Source: Planctomycetes bacterium B3_Pla (GTDB taxonomy: Bacteria; Planctomycetota; Phycisphaerae; Sedimentisphaerales; Anaerobacaceae). Taken from it: a stretch of DNA of 64,000 nucleotides. Under the pieces are notes generated by a model, which ran no database searches, was not told the DNA's origin, and saw only the letters and a list, made by a program, of their open reading frames with translations. The stretch covers positions 62,001 through 126,000 of the forward strand of contig NJBM01000003.1 of the NCBI GenBank assembly GCA_005223045.1, written 5' to 3'. This document shows positions 36,216 through 44,404 of the stretch, piece by piece (position 1 is the first letter of the stretch; each line of letters opens with the position of its first letter). The translations under genes were made by a program, and so were the position numbers.

Positions 36216-36944
36216 TCAACTGGGCTTTTCCCCGAGAATGAGCACCTTCCTCAAAAATGTCAGTTGTATCTTGCACAGTTTGTACAGAATCCTGCTGTCA
36301 GGAAAAAATGCGTTGAGCAGCCCGAAAGGCAAACGAGAGACCACCGCCGTCAAGAGCAAAGGCATGAGCCCTTTCATGGGACCGCAAAGATAACAACTCC
36401 TGATGTTGCCAAAACCGCCATTTATTAAAAGCTGATCAAGTCTGCGTCTGGTCGTCACGTAGTTGTGGGAGAAATCACAGTTGAAAAAATTAAGACGCCA
36501 GTTCAAATAATCGGGCGAGCATATTACAAATTTGCCTCCCGCCTTGAGCACATGTCGTACCTGCCGGGTGATCTGCAACGCATCCTGCATGTTGTTCATG
36601 TGTTCCATCACGTTGATCATGACAACCACGTCGAATTCTTTTTCCAGAGGCGGCAACGGCGGAACCATCGCCGAGACAACACTTGCTCCTCTTTCTTTTA
36701 GTGACTCAGCCATCTGCCGATTGGCTTCGACAGCAGAATAATCCATTCCCTCTTTGAGGCAAATATCGGCAAAGATACCTCGACCCGGCCCTATTTCCAG
36801 GATGCTGCTGCCCGGATCGGCTTGTATGTAACCGAAGATTCTCTGCGCCAGAGCCTTGACCAGCCACATCCCCATCCCCGTGGGCTTGTCCTCCTGGCTG
36901 AAATGATCAAAAAAAGCATCCGATTCTTTGCTTTCTTCCATCAT
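36216..36944 (-). CDS. Class I SAM-dependent methyltransferase
   Basis: SAM-binding loop SILEIGPGRGIFADI at residues ~47-61, acidic YSAVEANRQMAE, and FDVVVMINVMEHMNN as motif II; the C-terminal ~70 residues are partly hydrophobic (LMPLLLTAVVSRLPFGLL), seen in methyltransferases of O-antigen clusters. AAGGAA lies 8 nt before the ATG. Substrate unknown, probably a sugar or lipid-linked glycan. Confidence 0.82.
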   Translation of the reverse strand: MMEESKESDAFFDHFSQEDKPTGMGMWLVKALAQRIFGYIQADPGSSILEIGPGRGIFADICLKEGMDYSAVEANRQMAESLKERGASVVSAMVPPLPPLEKEFDVVVMINVMEHMNNMQDALQITRQVRHVLKAGGKFVICSPDYLNWRLNFFNCDFSHNYVTTRRRLDQLLINGGFGNIRSCYLCGPMKGLMPLLLTAVVSRLPFGLLNAFFPDSRILYKLCKIQLTFLRKVLILGEKPS

Positions 36945-36956
36945 GACACAATTCCT

Positions 36957-37829
36957 TTATATCTGCTTTCTTGCCACAAGCAATCTTTCATCGACACATT
37001 TATTCTTGTATTCGTTGTACACATCGACGTCATAAATGCTATTGTACAACAGATAATCCTCTTTCGAAACTATTTCGAAACTTTCTGAAATCAAGAGTTG
37101 TTCGATCTTGTCCCATTCTATATGATCATCGGGCCATACGTGAATGTCACCCTCTCGCTTATATCGGGGATTCATCAGCCGCCTGATTATGTGTTTGTAG
37201 CCCCTGACATCCAGAAGCAGTCTGAGGTAGCGTCTGAGATTGACTCTCGGTCTGGCTCTGCTCAAGAATTCCACATACTCCTTCGTTCTGTCGAAATACG
37301 ACTCATGGACTTCATGATCGATATAGATTACCCCCCCCGGTTTGAGAACTCTGCACATCTCGCCGACTATGCCGAGATAGTCAGGTACGTGGTGCAGCAC
37401 CGAATAGGTCGCCACCAGGTCGAATCGGGCATCCTCAACACCGGACAGGTCCTTTCCATTAATCGCCAGGACCTCGGAAAGGCCCGTCTGGGAGAAATTG
37501 CGTTCAATCAAATCCAGAAAGCCTTCAGAAATATCCGCCGAGACCGTGTTGGCCCCCAGCCCTATCAAGTGCCCGGTCAGATTGCCCGAGCCGCATCCAT
37601 AATCGAGGGCATAAATAGGCTCGGCGCCGGTCCTTACGGCCTCTGCGGCTGCTTTCAACGCCTTACGCAGCCGCTCCTGCTCGATGTTGTTGAATATGTC
37701 GCCGTGCAGGCGCTCATATTTTCTGCTCAGGCGGTCATTGACTACCTTGTTGAATCGTATTTGGTCTTCGTCTTGCATAAATATTCTCAAGTCAACAGCG
37801 CCCATATTCTGTTCGGATTTTATGAGCAC
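36957..37829 (-). CDS. Class I SAM-dependent methyltransferase
   Basis: SAM motif ALDYGCGSGNLTGHLIGLGA (residues ~74-93), acidic loop VSADISEGFLDLI, then FDLVATYSVLHHVPDYLGI and GGVIYIDHE. The assigned GTG start (37829) overlaps the upstream GT4 gene by 10 nt; ATG codons at 37805 and 37778 are alternatives and none has a strong ribosome-binding site. A ubiquinone/menaquinone-type (Methyltransf_11) fold in a glycan cluster points to sugar methylation, but this is inference. Confidence 0.8.
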   Translation of the reverse strand: MLIKSEQNMGAVDLRIFMQDEDQIRFNKVVNDRLSRKYERLHGDIFNNIEQERLRKALKAAAEAVRTGAEPIYALDYGCGSGNLTGHLIGLGANTVSADISEGFLDLIERNFSQTGLSEVLAINGKDLSGVEDARFDLVATYSVLHHVPDYLGIVGEMCRVLKPGGVIYIDHEVHESYFDRTKEYVEFLSRARPRVNLRRYLRLLLDVRGYKHIIRRLMNPRYKREGDIHVWPDDHIEWDKIEQLLISESFEIVSKEDYLLYNSIYDVDVYNEYKNKCVDERLLVARKQI

Positions 37830-38914
37830 AACTTTTCGTATATAGCGGTTATCTGTGCCAGTTGTTCTCGTCCGTCGAACCGACCGGAAAACACTTCAGC
37901 GTCAGTGATCAAACTCTCCCGCAAAGAGCTTTCCTGCACGACCCGCCTGACAGCCTCGGCGATACTGCCCGCGCTCAACTCGTCCAGCAGGATTCCCGTT
38001 TTTTCGTGCCGGACGACCTCGATCAGTCCCCCTACCGCCGAGGCAATCACCGGCACTTTCATTCGCATAAATTCGACAGAGGCGATGCCAAACGCCTCAC
38101 GCCTGCTCGGAACAACGGCGACATCGAATGCTCTCATAATCTCCGCCGGATTTTCACACAAGCCGGTGAAGATTACTCTTTCGCCAAGTGCCAAACGATT
38201 GACCATCGCCTCGAGAGACTGTCTTTGCGCCCCTTCGCCAACGATAACAAAATGGTATCGCTCATCTTCCCGACATAGAATCTCAGCGGCGTCGATCAAC
38301 AAGTCCACCCCTTTGCAGCTATCGAGCCTGCCGACGAATCCCACGAGTATTCGATCGGCCCCCATCCCAAGTGTCTCCCTCGCCTTATCGCGATCGTAAA
38401 GCGCGCAGTCGAATCGTGTGACGTCAATAAAATTGGCCACTATGAAAATGGTCGCATCGTCGAGGCTTGTCGTTCGGCTCAACACAGCTTTTGTTGCATT
38501 CGAATTCGCCATCGCTGCCGCCGCTCTGGAACTCAACGCCTTCAGAAGCAACCGATAGATAACACCCGTGCCACCCTTAAAGATCGGGCCATGCTCGTGA
38601 ATAATGATTTTGGCATCACAGAAGTAACCGGCAAGCAGACAGCTCACCACCGATTTCTGCAAGTGGGCGTGGATGATGTCGATCTTGTGCTCTTTGCAGA
38701 GTCTCGCAATCGCCAGAAAGGTAAACGGATTGTACTTGTGGTGTCCCAGGTTGATGAGCTTTGCTGCGATAGGTAAAGCTCGGGGGTTTGTCCGCAAGGC
38801 GCAAACAATAGCCTCGACGCGATTGCGATCAAGATTCTCCACGATATTCTTGACGGCGATCGGCGCCCCCCCATACCCCAGGTGGTCTATTATATGCAAA
38901 ACCCTGATGCTCAT
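37820..38914 (-). CDS. GT4-family glycosyltransferase
   Basis: GT-B fold with an N-terminal DHLGYGGAPIAVKNIVENL glycine motif, a central HEHGPIF strand, and the C-terminal nucleotide-sugar site ILVGFVGRLDSCKGVDLLID and PSRREAFGIASVEFMRM (ExFGxxxxE). Length 364 aa is normal. Its start overlaps the next gene's stop as ATGA (38911-38914). Retaining transfer of a sugar onto a glycan or lipid carrier is expected; donor unknown. Confidence 0.88.
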   Translation of the reverse strand: MSIRVLHIIDHLGYGGAPIAVKNIVENLDRNRVEAIVCALRTNPRALPIAAKLINLGHHKYNPFTFLAIARLCKEHKIDIIHAHLQKSVVSCLLAGYFCDAKIIIHEHGPIFKGGTGVIYRLLLKALSSRAAAAMANSNATKAVLSRTTSLDDATIFIVANFIDVTRFDCALYDRDKARETLGMGADRILVGFVGRLDSCKGVDLLIDAAEILCREDERYHFVIVGEGAQRQSLEAMVNRLALGERVIFTGLCENPAEIMRAFDVAVVPSRREAFGIASVEFMRMKVPVIASAVGGLIEVVRHEKTGILLDELSAGSIAEAVRRVVQESSLRESLITDAEVFSGRFDGREQLAQITAIYEKLCS

Positions 38915-40038
38915 TTCAGTCTTTCATAGAGAGCCAGATATTCTTCGGCGGTCCGGCTCCATGTGTACTGCTCTGCGCGGCTTCTCGCAGCGACAGTCAT
39001 TTCTCTTCGCGCCTGCGGATTGTCGGCTAGACTTCTTATCGCTCTGACAATTTCTTCGGCATTTGCGCGTTCGACAATTACCCCGTTGTCGGTAATTAAT
39101 TCCTGCACACCTTCACAACGAGTCGTAACTATCGGCAGTCCCGACGCCATCGCCTCGAGCATCGCGTTGCTCATTCCCTCCTGCATGGTGGCGCTGATGA
39201 AAATATCATTCTCGCGGTACACTCGCGGCATATTTTCCGCCTCGATTCTGCCGGCTATATCAATAACGCCACCGAGGCCTTTGCTCGACACAACGTCTTT
39301 TAGCTGCTGCTCCATCTGTCCGCCGCCCACAACAGTAAAATGGAGCTTGCAATCCTCATTGTGCAAAATCTCCACGGCGTCTATAAGCATCGCGACGCGT
39401 TTAGTCACGGACAATCTGCCCACGGTCAGGAGCCTAAGTTTATCGGGCCTTTCACTAGTTTGAGCGGGACAGAATCTCTCCAGCTCAACGCCGTTCGGTA
39501 TGACATCAATCGAGACCGAAGGCAAGAATCGCAGCGCACGATTCCTCAATCCCTCGCTGCACGCCACCAGAGCAGCAGCCTTTTTCCAAATGGCGCCGAA
39601 CACTGGGCCAAGGATCTTATACTCAAGCTGCAACCTTGCGTGCTTTCCCGGCACGTCCGAGCCTCGCAACGAAATAATGTACGGCAATTTCCCTGCGGTC
39701 CGGTAGCACAGCCATCCCGTTGGAAAGCCAAAAAATGCGTGAACTAAATCATAGTTGTTCTCCCGCAACAGCCTGCGGTAATGAGATTTGGCCCTGATGA
39801 GCCACTCGATCACCTCGACCTTTCGCCAGAAGTGGAGGTGCTTCTTATGAATGCCAACTTTATAAATGGTAATGTTGCCGGCGAGCTTTTCGGTAACAAA
39901 GCCCGGCTTCGACGCCGATGTCAATACGTCCACTCGCAGATCATCGTTGCCGGCGTATTGCCTCAGCAGACAAAGATGCGCATTAGCCGCCCCACCTCCG
40001 ATCGGTGGAAATTCATAATTTAGCATCAAAATATTCAT
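38911..40038 (-). CDS. GT4-family glycosyltransferase
   Basis: Begins MNILMLNYEFPPIGGGAANA, typical of GT4 enzymes, with SLRGSDVPG in the acceptor domain, LRLLTVGRLSVTKRVAMLID and ISATMQEGMSNAMLEAMASG (EGMSNxxLEAMA) in the donor domain. 375 aa. Overlaps the following gene by 4 nt, so translation is coupled. Donor and acceptor sugars unknown. Confidence 0.9.
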   Translation of the reverse strand: MNILMLNYEFPPIGGGAANAHLCLLRQYAGNDDLRVDVLTSASKPGFVTEKLAGNITIYKVGIHKKHLHFWRKVEVIEWLIRAKSHYRRLLRENNYDLVHAFFGFPTGWLCYRTAGKLPYIISLRGSDVPGKHARLQLEYKILGPVFGAIWKKAAALVACSEGLRNRALRFLPSVSIDVIPNGVELERFCPAQTSERPDKLRLLTVGRLSVTKRVAMLIDAVEILHNEDCKLHFTVVGGGQMEQQLKDVVSSKGLGGVIDIAGRIEAENMPRVYRENDIFISATMQEGMSNAMLEAMASGLPIVTTRCEGVQELITDNGVIVERANAEEIVRAIRSLADNPQARREMTVAARSRAEQYTWSRTAEEYLALYERLK

Positions 40039-40079
40039 TGCCAGACCGCAAAAACGACACGGTTGCGTTCAGCACCATT

Positions 40080-40793
40080 TTAGTCTCTTATCTTATGAGC
40101 GATAACATAAAGGTTTGTTTGCAATACAAGCGGCGCCCTGCGAAAATTAACCCGTCGAAACAGATTACGTATCGGTCCGAGCTTCTGCAATTTCTTGAGG
40201 GTAAACTCATTGATTGGATTCATTTTGATAAATCGCGTCTCGAATCCGTGTTTGGCCAATCGCCGTCCCAACTGCCCCGGCGAATGAAGTGATGGGTGAT
40301 ATCGACGCCATTGCAGTGACTTTGTCCAGAGTGTCTCGTAGATCACGTTGCAGTACTTGTTCGGTGTCTGGAACAGATAATGACCTCCGGAGCGTAAAAC
40401 TCGCCTAACTTCGTTTAGGTGCTTGTCTGTCTCCGCGATATGCTCGAACAGATCGAAGCTCAAAACGACATTGAAGGACTGATCTTCGTACGGCAGGATT
40501 TCCGCAGCTTGTACTTCCAAACGAATGTTGCCGTATTTTTTTTGGCCGTACGCAATCGCTTCGCCTGATATATCGGTGCCGATAGCATCATGTCCCTGCT
40601 TAGTCAGCTCAAACACGACACTGCCGATACCGCATCCGATCTCCAGAATCCTGTCGTTCGGCCTGAACATATCAGCCTCGGCAAGAAATTCCAGATTGGT
40701 TTGAAGGTTGCCGCGTTCTTCCTTGCCGATCTGCAGTTCCCTGCGCCAGCCTTCGTCATAGAGTTGCTGCTGTTTTTTGAGATTCTCATCCAT
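40080..40793 (-). CDS. Class I SAM-dependent methyltransferase
   Basis: 237 aa with SAM loop RILEIGCGIGSVVFELTKQG (residues ~49-67), DAIGTDISGEAI, and FNVVLSFDLFEHIAETDKHL plus VLRSGGHYLFQTPNK. The N-terminus (MDENLKKQQQLYDEGWRREL) is charged and helical. It lies between a GT4 and a GT39-type gene; glycan modification is likely. Confidence 0.83.
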   Translation of the reverse strand: MDENLKKQQQLYDEGWRRELQIGKEERGNLQTNLEFLAEADMFRPNDRILEIGCGIGSVVFELTKQGHDAIGTDISGEAIAYGQKKYGNIRLEVQAAEILPYEDQSFNVVLSFDLFEHIAETDKHLNEVRRVLRSGGHYLFQTPNKYCNVIYETLWTKSLQWRRYHPSLHSPGQLGRRLAKHGFETRFIKMNPINEFTLKKLQKLGPIRNLFRRVNFRRAPLVLQTNLYVIAHKIRD

Positions 40794-40826
40794 CAGCCGT
40801 ATTGCTTTCTTGCCGCCAGACAGTGA

Positions 40827-42722
40827 TTACTTTTCTTTCAGCCTGAACAGGACTTCGGCCCCAAACATCCTGTGCACCAATCGCCCATCTGCGGTAAAGC
40901 CGTACTGCTTCATCTCTGCGATCTCGTAGTTCTCCCTGACGAACTTCCTGAAAGGTGCCAGGATATTGAACCTTTCGGCCTCTTCGTCCCCAAAACTTTT
41001 CCGCAACATTTCGGCCCAATTCGTTTCATAAGCCGCGATCGCGTTCTCATCCAACGCCAGGAATGCTTCTCTTTCCATGCCTTGATACCGTACTATCGGC
41101 CACAGCTCGTATGGTGGTCTGACAGCCGGTATGTGACGTTTTCGCGTGTCGACAATAAACTTTGGCATTTCTTCTTTAAGTTCAGTGAGGAGTTCGCTCA
41201 CGATTTCAGCCAGGACAGACGGCGCCGGGCGCGGCAGACAACCGGCTCTCGAGGCGGCACTGAATCTCTGGGCCTTGACGTAAATGCCGGGGATCCAACC
41301 CCAAACATAGATCTTGTCGGTCGGTTTGGAATGAGCGCGGATGTACTCGCCCACGGCCTCTCCACGATAAGGCGCCCCGCCCTTGCGGCGCAGGGAAGCG
41401 GTTCTGAGCATATAGGCATAGCTTTGCCTAACACTACCGGTGTCAAAAAATACATGCCATGACAAGACTATCATCAAAAAGAGTCCAACTATTCCTGCAA
41501 TCAGCCATCCGGGCTTGTGTACAGCGACCTTCGCCTTATCCCAATAGACGGCAACCAAGTATCCGCCGAGCATCGCAGCGGAGGCATTCAGCGGCAGGTA
41601 GTATTGCACGTATGACCGCGGACTGATCCAGACGAAGGCCATATCCAGGATCCACCAGACGGAGAAAAGGACGACGAAGCGGTCATAGCTTGTTTTGCGT
41701 GTTTCTTTCTTTGCCAACAGCGCCAAAATCCATCGCACAATCCCTGCTGCAATTGCCGAGGCCGCAAGCAAGATAGGCATCATCAACTGCCTGTAATGGT
41801 GCAGCACTTTGCGCCATTGCTCTGAGAAAGGTACTAATTTGCGGCTTCTGGAGATGTAGTCCATGGCGACTTTAGCCTCCTCGGTCTCCGCGCCCGCCGG
41901 TAGAAACTTAACGAGTGCATGCCATACAAACTCGTAAGGCAGAGCCATCTGTACGTTCCACGCGAGCATCCAAAAGTACAACGGGCCAATCCCGACTGCC
42001 GCACCCGCAAGGAGCAACAGAATGTCTTTGCCCGTTTGCTTCCATGTCTCGTTCTTCAAAAAAGGCTGAAGAATAACGAACAAACCGATCGCACCCATCG
42101 CCGAGACGCCAGTTTGTTTGAACAGCGGTGCCCAAATGACGGCGGCTCCTGCCAACATAGCCTGCCACCATCTGCCACTTAACCTGTACAGGACGAAACA
42201 GCTCATTCCGATCACCATGCAGGCAATCATGTACTGTTCTTTGACGTTGCCCGTCTTGCTAATGAAGCCCCAGGAGAGGAACACCGATGCCATAATGACT
42301 CCGACGGAAGCGGGCAGAGTCCCGAATAACTTTCGCATCGCCACAAACATCAGCACCAATGCGGCTGCCTGAAGAAACATCTGAATCAGTTTCGGACCGG
42401 TTTCGTTGAATCCGAACAGCCAGACCCCCAACAAATTCACAAGCAGTGTTCCTAATTGGGCACTGGGCTTTTCGTCAACTCCGATCTCGGCCCCTGAGAG
42501 TATATGTGCAGCCGAATGCACATACGCCCCACTGTCGAACGGATCAATAGAAGCGAACTCGAAATACTTGCCCATCGTAAACGGAATCGCCGCGAGAATC
42601 GCCACGGCAAGAGGAATGACCAGACGTTTCATCTTCTCAAGCGTTTCAGGCGAGATTGACTGCTCCTGCGGTGCTATTACGTGTTTTCTCGCCGGCCTTC
42701 TCTTTCGAGCGGGCTTGCTCAT
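40827..42722 (-). CDS. GT39-type (PMT/ArnT-like) membrane glycosyltransferase
   Basis: 631 aa with a basic N-terminus (KPARKRRPARK) and about ten transmembrane segments (LVIPLAVAILAAIPFTMG, MLGGYLVAVYW, WLIAGIVGLFLMIVLSWHVF). The first outer loop has an acidic motif (SIDPFDSGAYVHSA), the place of the catalytic Asp in GT-C enzymes, followed by KTGNVKEQY. The soluble C-terminal ~200 residues include YVWGWIPGIYVKAQRF. It probably moves a sugar from a polyprenyl-phosphate donor in the outer membrane-facing compartment. Its start overlaps the GT2 stop (ATGA), and that GT2 probably makes its donor. Confidence 0.78.
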   Translation of the reverse strand: MSKPARKRRPARKHVIAPQEQSISPETLEKMKRLVIPLAVAILAAIPFTMGKYFEFASIDPFDSGAYVHSAAHILSGAEIGVDEKPSAQLGTLLVNLLGVWLFGFNETGPKLIQMFLQAAALVLMFVAMRKLFGTLPASVGVIMASVFLSWGFISKTGNVKEQYMIACMVIGMSCFVLYRLSGRWWQAMLAGAAVIWAPLFKQTGVSAMGAIGLFVILQPFLKNETWKQTGKDILLLLAGAAVGIGPLYFWMLAWNVQMALPYEFVWHALVKFLPAGAETEEAKVAMDYISRSRKLVPFSEQWRKVLHHYRQLMMPILLAASAIAAGIVRWILALLAKKETRKTSYDRFVVLFSVWWILDMAFVWISPRSYVQYYLPLNASAAMLGGYLVAVYWDKAKVAVHKPGWLIAGIVGLFLMIVLSWHVFFDTGSVRQSYAYMLRTASLRRKGGAPYRGEAVGEYIRAHSKPTDKIYVWGWIPGIYVKAQRFSAASRAGCLPRPAPSVLAEIVSELLTELKEEMPKFIVDTRKRHIPAVRPPYELWPIVRYQGMEREAFLALDENAIAAYETNWAEMLRKSFGDEEAERFNILAPFRKFVRENYEIAEMKQYGFTADGRLVHRMFGAEVLFRLKEK

Positions 42723-43696
42723 TTCTGGCCTTTCTTCCTGGCAGGAGCTTCGAGGATTTCTTTTACGACGTATGTCGGGCGGCTTTGCGATTCGTGATAT
42801 GTTCGGACTAAAAGCTCGGCGAGCAGGCCCATCAGGATGAACTGAATCGTGGCAATCATCAGCACGGCCGTCAGAATCAGCAGTGGATTGCCGCTCATAT
42901 CGGTATCGTAATTGACCTTCTGGTAAATCACCGTCAGGGCGAGAATGACCGCACCGGCCGCACTGAGCAGCCCAAGCCCGCCAAAGACATATATAGGCTT
43001 TGTCGAGAACGAACCCAGGAAATTGACCGTCATAAGATCGAGCAGGACTTTCCAGGTCCGTCCCAGCCCGTACTTTGCGACGCCGGCCGTTCGCGGTCTG
43101 TGATTGACGACCATTTCGTCGATCTTAGCCCCGCTCCAGCTTGCCAGGGCCGGGATGAACCGGTGCATTTCGCCGTATAGTTTCGTCTCGGCCAGGACCT
43201 CTTTGCGATACGCCTTGAGTGTGCAGCCGTAATCGTGCAATTTGACGCCTGTAATCCTCGAAATCAGCCAATTGGCAACCTTGGAAGGTAGCAGCCTCGT
43301 CACGGCGTTATCGTGCCTTTTTTTCCGCCAGCCGCTGACGACGTCGAATCCCTCTTCGAGCTTCGCGACCATTTTGGGAATGTCGGCCGGATCGTTCTGC
43401 AGGTCGCCGTCGATTGCAACGATTATCTCCCCCCGGGCGTGGGCAAACCCGGCACTAAGCGCTGCGGTCTGTCCGAAGTTCTTGCGAAAGCGAATCACCC
43501 GGACTCTGGCATCGGCTTGCTGAAGCCCTGCCAGCACGTCGAAGCTGTTATCAGTGCTGCCGTCGTCGATAAATACTATCTCGTAGCTGTGTTCGGCGGC
43601 TAAGGTCTGCGAGATTTGCTCGTAAAGCGGGCTGATATTGTCCTGCTCATTCAATAACGGCACAACGACCGACACTTCGGGGCTATCTTTGGCCAT
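42719..43696 (-). CDS. GT2-family polyprenyl-phosphate glycosyltransferase (DPM1/ArnC-like)
   Basis: 325 aa: N-terminal GT2 domain with VSVVVPLLNEQDNISPLYEQ, EIVFIDDGSTDNSF, IVAIDGDLQNDPADIPKM (DxD-type) and SGWRKKRHD, followed by two transmembrane helices (FGGLGLLSAAGAVILALTV; LILTAVLMIATIQFILMGL) and the EWxGR-like tail. GGAG lies ~10 nt before the ATG. Such enzymes charge undecaprenyl phosphate with a sugar. First gene of the glycan cluster; a promoter should lie in the upstream spacer. Confidence 0.9.
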   Translation of the reverse strand: MAKDSPEVSVVVPLLNEQDNISPLYEQISQTLAAEHSYEIVFIDDGSTDNSFDVLAGLQQADARVRVIRFRKNFGQTAALSAGFAHARGEIIVAIDGDLQNDPADIPKMVAKLEEGFDVVSGWRKKRHDNAVTRLLPSKVANWLISRITGVKLHDYGCTLKAYRKEVLAETKLYGEMHRFIPALASWSGAKIDEMVVNHRPRTAGVAKYGLGRTWKVLLDLMTVNFLGSFSTKPIYVFGGLGLLSAAGAVILALTVIYQKVNYDTDMSGNPLLILTAVLMIATIQFILMGLLAELLVRTYHESQSRPTYVVKEILEAPARKKGQK

Positions 43697-44404
43697 ACAT
43701 TATTTCTCCACAGGACACCTTACGGTCCTGCATAAATGGCTACTATAATAATACTTATGATATCGGCTGTAAAGACGAACGCCAGTAATTAAAATCCCCC
43801 GCCAATCACCTCCGAAAACAGGAAATCCCAGTCTCTAAAGCTCTGTAGGGCGGGGCTTAGGCCGGCTTTCGCAGATTATTCATGATAAACAGACGCACGT
43901 TTGTTAATATATGTATTATGGATGCAGAACGAGACAGTTTTGACGCATCGGTTTGGAGAAGCTGTGTGAGATGATAGACACGAAAGCGTGACAGGTAGGG
44001 AGATATATAAGATACAGTGGGGCTGTTGAAAAAGATGAGATTGCTTCGTCGCTACGCTCCTCGCAATGACAAAAGCTCCATTTTTACGTCATTGCGAGCT
44101 AGGCCCCAAGGAGCCGATTCAAAGAATCACGCGGTAATCTCAGGCGTCACGGTGGGACTTTTTCAACAGCCCCACTGCCCCCGATTTGCCACGTCGATAT
44201 AGAACTCGAGATAGTCGTCGTTCTCATCGGACGAGACCTTCCACCGGATACCTTTAATTCTTTTACCGAACACCTTTAAAATCCCGGCGGGTCAGGCTTT
44301 CGTTTATTCCTGGAATCTGTTTTTGTGCGGCGCAGCGAAAGCTCACGGTTGAATTTGTTGATATTAGCAAGCAATGGGTTGATGCTGGCTGTGATTCCGC
44401 TGTT
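43697..44404. other. Spacer with a MITE-like inverted-repeat element
   Basis: 708 bp with no supported gene. The notable content is the 163-bp element at 44015-44177. A short partial copy of the GTAGGGCGGGGC-type repeat lies at 43845-43863. The remaining sequence (43700-43840 and 44180-44400) shows nothing I can interpret. Confidence 0.6.
44015..44177. mobile_element. Non-coding element with perfect 20-bp terminal inverted repeats (MITE-like)
   Basis: The ends CAGTGGGGCTGTTGAAAAAG (44015-44034) and CTTTTTCAACAGCCCCACTG (44158-44177) are exact reverse complements. Inside are two copies of the GTCATTGCGAG repeat core in opposite orientations: 44037-44070 (GAGATTGCTTC to GCAATGAC) and 44088-44143. 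No transposase and no clear target duplication are seen. Either a small transposable element or a large cruciform-forming repeat. Confidence 0.7.

Noticed and set aside
37098-38399. Plus-strand ORF of 433 codons
   Set aside because: Antisense to a clear methyltransferase and GT4 gene; its sequence has no protein motif and mirrors the codon pattern of the real genes.
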